This document shows positions 47,970 through 59,495 of a DNA stretch of 64,000 nucleotides, piece by piece. The notes below the pieces were generated by a model that did no database searches, was not told the DNA's origin, and worked only from the letters and a program-made list of their open reading frames with translations. The position numbers and the translations under genes were made by a program. This DNA comes from Stereum hirsutum FP-91666 SS1 (Eukaryota > Basidiomycota > Agaricomycetes > Russulales > Stereaceae). How positions within the stretch are numbered: position 1 is the stretch's first letter; each line of letters begins with the position of its first letter. Location: the NCBI RefSeq assembly GCF_000264905.1, contig NW_006763144.1:1183648-1247647 (forward strand), read 5' to 3'.

Positions 47970-49306
47970 ATGGCTCCCTTCGATCTAGACGCGTGCATAC
48001 AGCAACTCCTCCGCAAACAACTCCTACACGAGGCCCTTCTACGAGAGATATGCGAGAAAACAAAAGAGGTCCTCATGCGCGAGTCCAACGTCGTTCACGT
48101 CAGTGCGCCAGTAACAGTCGTTGGTGATATTCATGGGTAAGCAGCCGTCCGCGTATTCCATAGATACATGTTACTGATCAGGTCTCAAGCCAGTTCTACG
48201 ATCTCGTCGAGATATTCCGGATAGGTGGTTATGCACCACATACCAATTACCTTTTCCTTGGTGCGTCGGGAGTATCGTTGAGCGTCTAAGTACGAGAACT
48301 GACTCACACAACTTGCTAGGCGACTATGTTGACCGCGGACTCTTCAGCGTCGAAACTATATCCCTATTAACGTGTCTTAAGCTACGATACCCGGATCGTG
48401 TTCAGTTGATAAGAGGAAATCATGAATCGAGAGCTGTTACTCAGGTTCGTTTTTATTCTCCCGCTCTCCCATTCTACGCCACAACAGTTTGTTTCGCGAC
48501 AGACATACGGTTTCTATACCGAGTGTGTCCGGAAGTATGGAACATCGAGGGTGTGGACCTACTTCACCGATATGTTCGACTTCCTGACCCTGTCAGTAGT
48601 CATCGACGACAAGATTTTCTGTGTACACGGCGGTGAGCACTTCCACCCCTGTCATCTCAAAGCATTCCCTCACGTCTACGTAGGCCTATCCCCGTCAATA
48701 CACTCAATTGATCAAATAAAGGTCGTTGACCGATTCCGAGGTGTGTCACCCTACGATTGTTGTTTCTATCCAGTATCTCAAGTTCCCGTTGCAGAAATCC
48801 CACACGAAGGACCAATGGCAGACTTGGTATGGTCCGATCCTGATCCTGAGAAAGAGGACTTTGCAATATCTCCACGGTCAGTGTTTTCTCAGCTTGGTTC
48901 TGTCTGTTACTGAATGATCACTGCAGGGGTGCTGGCTACACGTTTGGCTCTGGCGTTGTCCACAAGTTTCTGGAAACGAATAACATGTCTCACATACTTC
49001 GAGCCCACCAACTGTGCATGGAAGGATACGCGTCTTTATTCGACAAACACCTGTCGACCGTATGGTCCGCGCCAAACTACTGTTATCGGTGTGGGAACCA
49101 AGCGAGCATCCTGGAAGTCGGGCCCGGTGGCTCCATGTACTTCAATGTATTCGAGGCAGCCCCGGAGAACGAAAGAGACGGACCACTACATCAGGCCGCC
49201 CAAAATGCTGGTGGGAAGGCACGTAGATTAGTCTTTAGGTTGCGTTCTCTCTTCCTTTTAACTCATGTATCATTTCGTCCTGCAGTTGCCAGAGTACTTC
49301 CTGTAA
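47970..49306 (+). CDS. PPG1: PPG1-type serine/threonine protein phosphatase
   Basis: Eight exons (47970-48136, 48190-48260, 48320-48444, 48503-48632, 48684-48740, 48795-48876, 48927-49230, 49286-49306) give 318 residues. All PPP metal motifs are present: GDIHGQ across the first intron, GDYVDRG, RGNHES, and HGG plus the later His in the RAHQ block. [30 protein letters not shown] and [14 protein letters not shown] favour PPG1 over PP4 or PP6. The end PEYFL is the carboxymethylated PP2A-like tail. Yeast Ppg1 works with the Far/STRIPAK complex and controls mitophagy and glycogen. The last exon uses donor GTCTTT, the least certain border. Confidence 0.93.
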
Positions 49307-49603
49307 GGATTGGAAGCCATGTGATTTTAGCACGACCTTATGCACCTTGTATTGGAATCTTCCACGTTACGGTTTGTAATATTTCGCAGATGTTTATTCG
49401 TGGCGTCGTCCACTCGCAGATACCTTCGCTCTCGTATCGGAGTAATTATACGTGCACACCCACATTGGGCAATACTGAGACCACTTTTATCTGGTCGAGG
49501 TGCGGCAAATACAGTAAAACCATCTCAAGTCTAAAGTATCGGTATAGCAGCAAGTCCGAGGACATAGGTGCAAGGTGAAGATGAGAACCACGGCATGCCA
49601 ACG
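49307..49603. other. Convergent 3' interval of PPG1 and the CRAL-TRIO gene
   Basis: About 300 bases between convergent stops; only 3' UTR sequence expected. Confidence 0.5.
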
Positions 49604-51143
49604 TTACTTGAACATCCGCGAAAGCCGCCACTTCCTGGTTGTCAGACGAACTGCGAAAGCTGCCACGCAAACAATCAAGCCAACGGTCAGGTGGGTTTTC
49701 CACCGGTGCCACAGAAGAACGGTCAACGTGCGGACGAGATCCCTCTTGCGTTGTCGTCCGTGTCGGAGATTTGGGACGGAAGACGATGACGGTGCTGGCG
49801 AGGATCTGACGGGATACCCAAAGAATGGATTGGAAGTCGATCTTGATGATATTTCATGCCGTTGACGGTCAAGGGTTGGTGCAATGACTTTAGGGGGTAA
49901 AGAGGGCGTCGTGAAAGATGCATAGTCGACGTCATGATCCTGAGTAGAAGGTGTGTCTTGTGAGGGGTTCCCCATTCGGTTCAACCAGTGATGTTCGCTG
50001 GGAAGATCGTCTAGCGAAGGCAAAGAGCCACCGTAATCTACACTAGGCTTATTCAGTCCTAGACATGAGCGCCGAAAGTGAGTTTAAATGCGTGCCTTGG
50101 GGGAGCGAAGAACGTGGTATAGCGATATGAAGTTCTTCCACGGAAGGAAAGAAGACTTTGGACAAAGCAGGCTCCGGGAGGACGCGTCTAAAGATGCGGA
50201 TGTCAATGCGGTGACAGGCTGAACGCGTGAGCGACGGGACTCACTTTGCAATACTCCATAAGCCAGCTTGGGTCCAAGAGAAGTTCATCATAAACACTAG
50301 AATAGCACATTGGCCTGTTAGCGATCACAGCAGACATACAACAGACACAACGGCTACCTGTTGCGATCATGCCCGGGAACAATGGGACGAGTACCCTCGA
50401 ATACCAAGTCAATAGCTCAATGTTCTATGTTCAAATACGGTTGAGTGGGTTTCTGCTATGATATCAGTACCAACGCACAAAGTTCCTCGTGGCAACATTC
50501 TTCATGTCGATGAGGAGACTGTATTGGAGGACAGGGTCCTCGGATCGAGCTTGTTGAGAGTTGATTACGGCGAGAGCAGCCCGTAGTGCTTCGGTCATAC
50601 ATGAAAAATATTCTTTGAGCGTATCTAGGGGACCATCCAAATATTCCAGGCGAAGAATGAGTATCGGTCTGCCAACAGTGTCTCTTGACGACATGGGTAG
50701 GCCGCAAAGTAGGTGCGGAATGGAAGGCGCTTCGCCGGAGGGCCTTGTGAGACACCACAACAGAGAGGACCTTAGTGCCGTCAAAGCGAAAGGGGTAACG
50801 AATCTGTGCCTCTGGTTCGGAAAGAACCGAAAAAGTATTAGCTGCTCTGAGCCTGATACAGATCGCTTTAGAAAGCGATACCTTCAGCATGCGGAAAATC
50901 GTAGCTAAAACGACAACGTCAGCACATCGACGGTAGGATGATGAAATTAACTATCTTACGGAGGTCCGAGAGCCACACCCTCGCTCCATCTTCTTGAGGT
51001 GTATCGAGTGACAATTCATTGACTACATCTGGCAAGACCTCTTCTATCATCGTCGATTGCAGGGTCGTGGTAGCCCCTAGATGCTCCCGGTATAATTGCT
51101 TCAAGCTGTGATCATAAGAGCGAATAGAGGACTCTATATCCAT
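49604..51143 (-). CDS. CRAL-TRIO (Sec14-like) lipid-binding protein with C-terminal anchor
   Basis: About seven exons on the minus strand give some 430 residues. The N-terminal part (MDIESSIRSYDHSLKQLY) is helical. The lipid-binding fold shows GRPILILRLEYLDGPLDT, LQYSLLIDMKNV, LLTWYSRVLVPLFPGMIATVF, NFSWTQAGLWSIAKRVLPEPALSKVFFPS, then SLPQDYGGSLPSLDDLP. A Ser/Pro linker and one membrane helix (THLTVGLIVCVAAFAVRL) end the chain, so it is tail-anchored. The join before DYGGSLP needs a GC-AG intron (50038-50095). CRAL-TRIO proteins bind or move phosphoinositides and other lipids between membranes. Exons near 50720-50960 are less sure. Confidence 0.82.
50038..50095 (-). other. Probable GC-AG intron in the CRAL-TRIO gene
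   Basis: The minus strand reads CCCAAG then GCACGC. Splicing to GTGTAG before ATTACGG gives PQ-D-YGG, the conserved CRAL-TRIO ending SLPQDYGGSLP. No GT donor nearby gives that frame. GC donors are rare but real. Confidence 0.6.
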
Positions 51144-51441
51144 GTCCGTCTACGCTCTCTCAAGGATCCAAAACGGAGGAGATAAAAAACCAAAGAATGT
51201 TGGGGGTACTTCGGATTCCTACTTGGGAGTTCCTTGGTGGAAGTTGGTTGAACGTACAACGTCCGAAGTATGGCGAAGTGGCCACCGGCCCGATCGCGAG
51301 TCCACGTGTCCGGGCATGTCCGAGCTGATCAGTGCAAGATCAGTGTCAATAATTTCCTATTTGCTCAGGTCATGGCTACAGGCCGTTCAATCTCAGGCTG
51401 CTTTGGGGCTCAGGTTGTTTCTTCGGGTAAAAAATGATCTA

Positions 51442-53636
51442 TTACTCCTCGCCAGGTAGGATGGTCGTTAATCTCATAATATCTTCCCAACGCTCATCCG
51501 CCGCCCACCCGATGCTCATATTCTCTTTCAATGCTAAGACTGTTTTGACCCCGCCGCAATCACCAAGATTGTATTCAGATCCTTGGCTCATCATCTTCCT
51601 GACCTCTCCGTCAATCGCACTTAACCACGCCCTCGCCACATCGACTTGGGGCGCCGTAAGCACTGGCAGACGGAAAGCCCACAGAGAACGGTCGGAACCA
51701 TGGGTGACATAGCCTATATACAGTAGAAAGCGTGCGAAGGTGAGCCTCAAAGAACGGGTGACGTAGCAGAGCAACCTTACCCTTCGGTCGGAGCTGCTCT
51801 GGCGTCCATCGAATTTCATACCTACAGACTGGGAATCCAGCCTGCTTCAGATCCCTCGCCAATAATCTGACGGGAAGATGCACTTGTCCCTCGCTCAGCA
51901 TCTCTCCGAACAGCTTCATTAACTCTTCCTCGCTTTCATCCTCCTTGGGAACCCTATATATCTTTGACATCTTAGTCACGATGTCCTCTGGGTAGTATCT
52001 GAGAAGGTTGTCCTTGATGTCGGACGGCTTGCGGATAGGATGAGCAATGGAGTAGAGGTACCATTCCTCGGCAAGGTCTCCAACTATCACACAGCGGACA
52101 CCATGCGCTAGAAGTCCTTTTGCCAACAAACCTGAGCGCTGCCAGTGCATCGGGTCTGTGGGATCACCGTTCGAGTCGGAGAAGGGTAAGAAGACTCCAT
52201 CGAGAGTACCGCGAAAAGTGCCATGTGGGCCAAGCACCTCGTCATCGATGGCTTTGGTGATAGACTCAGCGGGCGTTTGTGATGGATCCTTGAGTGTCAC
52301 GATGGATGACGGGGAGGAAGGCTCAAGCTTCAGAGCATGGCAGAGTGCGTCGTACTGAGGTCGTAGTTGAGACTGTGCTTTAGGGGTGTTGCTATAAAGC
52401 ATCTCAGTGAAGCTAGTGAGGATGGTGTATGTTGAGAAAAACTTACACGATGCTATTCGACTGGATGATGGCGCTCTGGAAAGGTGCTTGGATACCTGCC
52501 GGAAGTCGGGATGCATGATGTAGTAACTGATGTACGGAGTGTGCGCCTGCACGAATGAGGTTTTAGGTCACCAATTTTTCTTCATCATATGAACTTGTTC
52601 GGCGTGTGTGAAGTTCTTACCGGCGGATAATCCTGAGACCTGAATGTCATTCGCGTCGCCTGAGGAGAAGTAAGCATGATCAGAGATAGAAGTGCCGCGC
52701 CACATAGAGTGCCACTCACCACCGAAGTTCGCGATATTGGCTTTCACCCATTCCAATGCCATCCACTGATCTTTGAAGCCGAAGTTACCCGTGATCGAAG
52801 GATTGTCACATGCGGAGAATCCGAACACAGAGAGTCTATAGCCAATGTTCACCCAGACCTCTGAACGTTCCGCGGAGATGTATTGGGCCTGACTGCCCAG
52901 TCCGTGCGGCGAGCCGAATTGAAGGAAACTGGTGGAAACAATTTGCACAGGACCGCATGACGTACATCAGTAGTAGTTATTGGGCAAACATGGAAAATTA
53001 GCGTACCCTCCGTGAATATACACCTTGACAGGAAAGTCCTTCTTCGCCGGGAAGGACGGAGGAGAAACAATGTTCAAGAACAGGCTATCGACAGCAGTGT
53101 TCGTAAGTGGTCTCAAGACGATATGCTGAGCATTTAAATCTCACGGGTTCTCAGTAGGTTTCCCAAGGCCTACTTTGTCCTGGAAAGGAGTGTCTGTGTA
53201 GGGAGCCTCCTCAACTCACGGACTGTGAGGGACGTGATGATCGATACATACTGGCTGCTTGTCCGTCATTATGAGGTTGGGCAGCATCTGGATACGGTAG
53301 AACATTTGACGATTCAGAATTTGAGAGCTCCAAGGTCGGGAAGGACCCCGCTTACAATGCGACTCGTATACGTATTCGCAGTTTTCATATCGAAAGTCGG
53401 CTGGAAGTGCTTCTGGATCCTCGAACCGTTTCGCAGGTAAAGCATAGGGGATTTCTGTCAGAAGAACGATTAGAAACGGATCACAACCAAAGGGATCGCA
53501 CGAAGACTTCTGCACCTAGCCAAACTGCCGCATCGTTAGCAGCTCTCGCCCCTATCACGGATCCATATCGTGTCTCGACGGTGATTCTCTCAGTCGAGTT
53601 GGGCAACGCAGCACCGAGATGAACGTTGCTTGTCAT
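51442..53636 (-). CDS. Type-B carboxylesterase/lipase family protein
   Basis: About nine exons on the minus strand give some 540 residues. The start MTSNVHLGAALPNSTERI is followed by EIPYALPAKRFEDP, DSLFLNIVSPPSFPAKKDFPVKVYIHGG (oxyanion hole HGG), GYRLSVFGF, GNFGFKDQWMALEWVKANIANFGG, and the nucleophile elbow SGLSAGAHSVHQLL (G-x-S-x-G). A late Gly-rich TFRGTLDGVFLP and a C-terminal HGSDRSLWAF follow; the catalytic His is probably there. No clear signal peptide at the chosen Met, so intracellular unless an upstream exon was missed. Substrate unknown. Exon joins between 52560 and 53200 are approximate. Confidence 0.85.
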
Positions 53637-54014
53637 CTTGCGTTCAGCCAGAGCCAGAGACGGATGTGGGAGGGAACAAACTTGGTGTTCGAAGCATCGT
53701 GGGCGAGCAACATGTGAGCATGATAAGTAGCAAGCCTCCTTCGGAAGGATTACTCGCCACGGCCATGGGCGGTTCTGGTCCGGCTCTGGTTTCGAACTCA
53801 GCGACGCTCACCTTGAACGGAACGGCAATCCGTCTCCATTTTATGTTTGGGTGCTTGCAATTGGCAGTCTCGCTCGCTCTTTGATGTTGGTGCGAACTTA
53901 TCGGCTCGCCCAAGACTATACTAGTACAGATACTCAGTCGCGACCTACTCGACATAACCATCACATCATTCGAAATTCAGTTCATTCTTCTCTGCAAGTC
54001 CATCACACCGGCAT
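53637..54014. other. Interval between carboxylesterase and GT49 genes
   Basis: About 380 bases between a start and a stop on the same strand. Frames on both strands are short and unmatched. A missed upstream exon of the carboxylesterase could lie here. Confidence 0.4.
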
Positions 54015-55820
54015 TCAGCGTTGCTCCAGAAACTACGGAGAGGTAAAGATGAGGCTATGGTACCGATACAACATGGAAGGGTAAATACCTGGGTGACCAA
54101 TTTGCTGATGCCTTTGATCTTCATGCATTCGTCTTGAACATTATACCCGCATGTCGAATTCAAGACTCCCTCCTCAAGGAATCGCATGATATACCTGTAC
54201 CATAAGATTGAGCACTACGCGGGAAAGGAGCATGAAGACCTGGCACGATACCTCAAACAAGTCTCCTCCCTGAAGTCACTGTAAATCTTGCGATTGTACT
54301 TGCGCTACAATCAAAAACGTCAGTAAGCGCCAGTGAACGACGATGAACAGATTGAAACACCTCGCTGCGCCTTGCCTCCTCCTCGTATGGGTGGCTCTGG
54401 TGAATAAGGAAGTGATCTCCCAGAACGTAGAAGGACACTCCCGAGAGATACATCTCGAATAAGCAGGCTGCCTTGTTTGCACCATAGCCATTGAACCGTT
54501 CGTCACACCTACACCTATTTAATGGATCGAGTCATTATATTATGAAGTAACAAGCTTACCAGCCACCGGCGTCCTTTCGAACTATAACATAGGGTTCGTA
54601 TGCGGATTGGTACCGGGCGACCCTGTATATTTCCCCCAGTTGAGTTCTGTAGAATCGATCGTAGTCGGTGCTGTTGTGACCCTGCGCCCAGGAAGCATGA
54701 AAAGGCAGAATCTTGTGCGAATGGACTTGTTCGAGAAGAGCCTGGCCGCACGGAGACGATACTGGTATGTTAAAAGGATTGCCAGAATTGTGATGGTGTA
54801 CCAACTGACCTGCTTGTCGCTAGGAAACAACATTTGGTCCTTCCCGTCACGCGCCCTTGCATACTCAAAAGCGGGCAGGACTAGTGCGGCTCTACCTTCT
54901 CGCATTCTCTTGGCCATCTCACCGCCAGACTGCAGCATCGCCCTGACAGGATCGCGCCAAGCTGTACACATAGCGAAATCAACGTCCAGGAGCAGGATGT
55001 AGGAAGTTCGAGCTAAGAAGCGTGCGATGTTACGCCAAGTATTGAAAGCACGAGGGAAAGGCGACACCACAAGATGGATGTCGGCACGAGCGGCTAGAGC
55101 TGGGGATGATCGAATGAGAGAGTGCAGGGATAGAATGCTCGAGTTGAGGGACGAGAGGGAGCCATTTGGATGGAGGTATAAATGCAAAGTCACGGACAGC
55201 GGGCCTATCATGTGTCGTTGAGTTCAGGGGTCGAGATACAGAGGAGGGAAGGTGTGACATGCACCTTGGTAGCGGGCAGCAAGTTTTTCAAGGACCTGGA
55301 GGCGATTGGTGGTCACCAAAGTAGTGACGGTCACGTCGTCATCGTCGAAGGTCTGGTACCCTTTATAGAAGAATGGGATAATCTTCATAGGATGCATAGA
55401 GCTCGAGAATGCCTTCGACAGGAAAAGTGATTCGGAGAGTGCGACGGAGGTTGCGTCCAGAGAGAAGGCTTTTCGATTAAGATCACGGAGATATCCATTC
55501 GAGGAAGACGGTACCCCAGAGACAGGCCAGTGCAGCATCGAGTTTGAGGGCAGCATATTCTCGAAGGAAGGTACATGCAGTATCTCGTCAAAAGCATCTG
55601 GATATGGGTCGCTCGTGGCATGAGGTCGACCGTGTCCAACAGTGCGTCTATGGTCAAGGATTGACCACGAGAGGTCGCGAGTTCGGTCGAGGAGATCGGA
55701 CAGCCTTAAAGCAGCGAGACCTGTCTGAGAGCAGTAGAACAAAGTGACCGAGGTATAGACGACAGAGACGACGACATACAAAACCACACTAGCGTGAAGG
55801 AGGCGAGTGAAGTGCACCAT
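54015..55820 (-). CDS. GT49/LARGE-like glycosyltransferase
   Basis: About seven exons on the minus strand give some 520 residues. The N-terminus MVHFTRLLHASVVLYVVVSVVYTSV is a type II membrane anchor, so the enzyme is lumenal in the Golgi. The catalytic part shows TVTTLVTTNRLQVLEKLAARY, SYILLLDVDFAMC with the DxD metal site, LVLPAFEY, ILPFHASWAQGHNSTDYDRFY, YEPYVIV, DERFNGYGANKAACLFEMY and FLIHQSHPYEEE. These blocks match the Glyco_transf_49 family (LARGE-type glucuronyl/xylosyl transferases in animals). The last two exons (54015-54032 and its neighbour) complete SKLVTQFLEQR. Fungal acceptors are unknown. Divergent from 55981. Confidence 0.87.
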
Positions 55821-55980
55821 GGTATGTGTTTGCTTTAGGATTGGTGCTACAATTTACAGTGCGGTTTCTTGAAGTTTAGGGCAGGCTTAGGGCCATGACG
55901 TGGCTGACTTGTCCGTTCTTCCCGCTACCCCGCATCATTGCCCTAACACTGAACCTTTACACATCCTTGATACCATCGCC

Positions 55981-56457
55981 ATGTCTGACCAGAAGCCTCA
56001 ATCTATACCTGGTACCAAAGAGAAACTCGAGTCATCGCCAGAAGGGAAGGAGGAGGAGCCGCTGGAGGAGGAGGAGGAAGACACCGAGCCCAACCTACAA
56101 GCCGAGTTCGCAGCAGCCGAAGAGAAACGTCTCGCTGACCCTCGCTTCAACCCTCCCACTCCTTCTCGCTGGAAACGCGCTGGTCTTCTTGTTCTCGTCT
56201 TTGTTCTTTTCTGGGTTGCGATCTCTATGCGCAAGAGCATGAGGAATGCACCGCCAAAGGTGCTTTACGCCAACCGGTCAGTACGACCCGCTGCGTTCCA
56301 TCATTTGGTTGTTTGTGCAGAGTACTGATATTGTGAATGTCTATGTAGCTATTCGAAGGACTACAAGTTTCGTCCCGCCGCTAGTCCTATTATCACCGAG
56401 CGTCTGAAAGACGGCCGGACCCGTGTCCATGGGGCTGCCCCTACGGCGAAGATGTAG
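55981..56457 (+). CDS. Small single-pass membrane protein
   Basis: Two exons (55981-56276, 56349-56457) give 134 residues. An acidic N-terminus (EEEPLEEEEEDTEPNLQAEF) precedes one helix (RAGLLVLVFVLFWVAISM) with a basic flank (RKSMR), then YANRYSKDYKFRPAASPIITERL. Orientation by the positive-inside rule is not clear-cut. I do not recognise the family by name, but the clean intron and codon pattern support a real gene. It starts 161 bases from the divergent GT49 gene. Confidence 0.75.
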
Positions 56458-56909
56458 GGACCAGTAGGTTATGCCGATCTTCTCTCCTTTCTGTACCCCT
56501 TGCTGAGATCCCCGCTGTTTCTCACTATTCTAGTCTGTCAGTACTTGATATCCTTGTTCATTCATTTATCGTATCTCCGTCGCACCATACTTCCACACTC
56601 ATTCCTGACCTACGTTCTCTCACTCTGCACCTTGATGCCTTGGACTTAAATCCATCTTGTTGGGCTCTGTTGTCATATTGAATTTATTCAAATTTCACAT
56701 CTAATACCCACTGTATGCCAGCGTTGTTCTCGGCCGGAAATAGTATGATTTCATATATTTCCTCGCTCATAGCGTTTCTTGTGAGTGCAATTTGGTTTCT
56801 GTGTCGAGCACACTGTCCCCTACTGTCCCATCACAAGGTATGATACTGTGCCGACCGCACTAGATCCTATTCAACATACATTGGCTCAAAAATACACAAG
56901 TATATACAT
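56458..56909. other. Convergent 3' interval, no gene seen
   Basis: About 450 bases, T-rich on the plus strand, holding 3' UTRs of the small membrane protein and the NFKBIL1-like gene. Confidence 0.45.
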
Positions 56910-59245
56910 CTACTGTTCCTTTAGTTTGCGCCACAGCGGTGTCAAGGCCTGCGCCACAGTGTTTGCCGCCACTTCCAGACTACTCCTCTCTGTCTCATCT
57001 GCAACGGTATGCAACAAACGCCTAGAGCTCCACCTATCCGGATGGAATCTCCTGTGGCTCTTCTCCACAAGCACTTTGTACTCGTTGCAAGCCATGTGCG
57101 ACCTGACCGATTCGAAGAATTTCTCCACGGTCCCCCATTCCACATCCTCTACCGTCAGCGTCACAGGCGAGATCAACGTCGGCCATGGAACAGTATCGAA
57201 GGTAAGTGGCTCGGACGAAGAGAACTTCGTGGTATCGAAAGTGTCACAGACTGCCTTGTATCGCTCGAGAGCGCGCTGCGGTGTCCATGGGCCTCGAGCC
57301 CATCTCTCGTTTCGCTTCCGTGTTCTCTCCTCCTGCTCGCGTCTCTGAGTCTGTGCGTATTCTCGTTTCTCTCTCTCCAGGCGCCGCCGAATTTCTTCTT
57401 GTTCACGCTCGACAGCAGCCCTTCGCTCTGCATCTTCCCGACGCCGTTTCCGTTGACGTGCTTCCTCCTCTTCTTGTTCTCGTAATTGCCGATCTCGAGT
57501 GGCGCGCTCCCAGATGTCACGATCTTTCTCTAGCTCCGCGAGTTTTCGACGAGATTCCTCGATGGCTGCTGGGCGTACTGCAGCGTCCTCGTCCGTATCA
57601 GAGTCTTTCGCTTTGCTATCTTTTGAGTCATCCTCACTCGGTGGTTCTGGAGGCTTTCCTTGCTCGTGAGAGGTACCTGAGAGATGATAGTGCCTCAGTT
57701 AGCAACAACGACAAAGAGCGTATACGGACAAGAAAGATACACACCATCAGACGCAGGAACGTACTCTGGTATGCCATCTAGTATTTCGTCCATAAACTGG
57801 CGATTCCGGTGCTCTTTACGGGCATTGAACCGTTTGGCCATCTCGTCGGCCCGAGTTCGCTCCCGCCTCTTCATCTTTTCTGAAGCACCGCGCCTGTCTG
57901 GAGAGAGAGTCCGTTGGCGCTTGAAGCGTGGATAATCTTCTGGCTCCGGTGAACGCGAAGTCCCATGTGGCGGTGAAGAAGGCGCGCCTTTGTACGGTTT
58001 AACAGAAATTAAGTATGCTCATCAGTAGACCAAATGAAACAGACTTACCCTTTCGTTTTGTTGGACTGGCCTGAGAGGTTGATGTTGCCGGCTGAGGTTG
58101 GAACGGTGGAGGATTAACATACTCAGAAGCCCGAGCAAACCCATTTGACTGGGGCTCAGGTGCGGCCGATTGGGCGCGAAGCTTGGACATTTTCTGCTGC
58201 AATGCCCGACGCCTTTCATCGGCTGCAGCGCCGCTCTTCTGCCTCGCCGACATACTAGGCTTTGACGATGAAGGTATAGTCTTCACCTTCGAACGCGGGC
58301 GCTGAGAACTGTCCACCATCATCGCTTCGACTTCGTCCTCTTCCTCTTCCTCTGACTCACTATCACTTTCGCTTTCGCTTTCTTCTGACGTAGCCACGTC
58401 TTGTCGACGTCTTTTGGCTTCTCGGGGAGCACTCGTGGAGGGCCCAGCAACTGGTGGCGGGGAGGGGGATGCAGACAATCGACGCTTGGAGTGTAATGGG
58501 TTGGTGGTCGATGAGGCATTGGATGGGATGGTAGTAGTCTGCGAAGATTCCGACTGAACGGGCGGCTTCTGTGGCGGCTTCTTTGAGATGACGGTGAGGT
58601 GTGGAGGGGTGCGAACGAGACACTCGTATTGCGGATCAAGTTTATAGATATCCCACTGATCACGAGAGCATTCTACCAGGTCCCTAGGCGTACAAATGTT
58701 TGTTGAACATTATCTCTAGAGTATAAACGAAGGTGAAACCGATAGACGCACCCGCAGATGTCGATAATTCTAGGCCAATCTCCTTCATCCTCTACATCGG
58801 GCTCCCATTTCGCACGTGGGACAAATCGCCAGAAACTCCTGCCATCGGGTAGTGATTCAATCACGACGCGTTTGGGACGATAAAGTTCTTCGTTGAGGGA
58901 TATTGAAGGGAAGCCGAGGCCTGAATCTGTGGTTGCGGCGCGTGGATCGAATGCAGCAAACGAGAGGGTAGCTGTCGGGATACGAAGCAAACGAGATGTT
59001 TGTGTTGGGTCAAGCACGCCTGGGATATTGCCAGAGATTTGCAGCACCCGGTCCTGCTGAACGGACATGTCCTGTTCTACGCCTTCGTTCATGTCCACTC
59101 GCAAGAGCAGAACGCGCCTTGGATGCGTGGGCGTGTCGCGTTTCCGTTTTGGGAGAAAGATGAACCGAGGACCGCGAGGGGAAATTATTTCCCAGCACGT
59201 GGCGGGTGTCACCGTGCACGAGTCAAGTGCCACTGCGCCACTCAT
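56910..59245 (-). CDS. NFKBIL1-like, highly charged nuclear protein
   Basis: About six exons on the minus strand give some 700 residues. A mixed N-terminal domain (WEIISPRGPRFIFLPKRKRD, PKRVVIESLPDGRSFWRFVPR, DQWDIYKLDPQYECLVRTPP) comes first, then an Ser/Glu-rich region with SEESESESDSESEEEEEDEV, a long Arg/Glu coiled coil, and a conserved C-terminus (WTPQRALERYKAVC, PLTFDTVPWPTL, YKVLVEKSHRRFHPDRWSSRRLL, ANTVAQALTPLW). The C-terminus resembles NFKBIL1 (IkappaBL), a J-like helical part seen in splicing and mRNA-export proteins. The SR/Glu-rich body fits a nuclear role. The Met of MSGAVALDS was chosen because the upstream frame begins at a TTG. Confidence 0.72.
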
Positions 59246-59495
59246 TGCATGCTGTATTGTATCCCCTAACTTGCTAACCCCATACGCCAATCAGAAACCC
59301 AACGCTCTGCTAGGAATTTGTATCTGTGAGTATGCTGCACCGCCTACTCAACCTGACTCGACTTGTTCAAGACTAGAAAGCAGTCTCCTGACTCGATGAA
59401 CCTCCTTGCAGTCAACTATCCCATCTTCGTCTCCTTCAACCTCGACTCGACGCGCTGGCAGTCGCCGTTTGGCACTCAAACTCTTTTGTCTCATC
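59246..59495. promoter_or_regulatory. Short divergent promoter region NFKBIL1-like/GTPBP1-like
   Basis: Only 250 bases separate the two start codons. No TATA box stands out. A shared bidirectional promoter is likely by distance alone. Confidence 0.4.

Noticed and set aside
48985..49578. PPG1 frame read on to 49578
   Set aside because: The extension is not phosphatase-like, while splicing at 49231-49285 gives the conserved YFL end.
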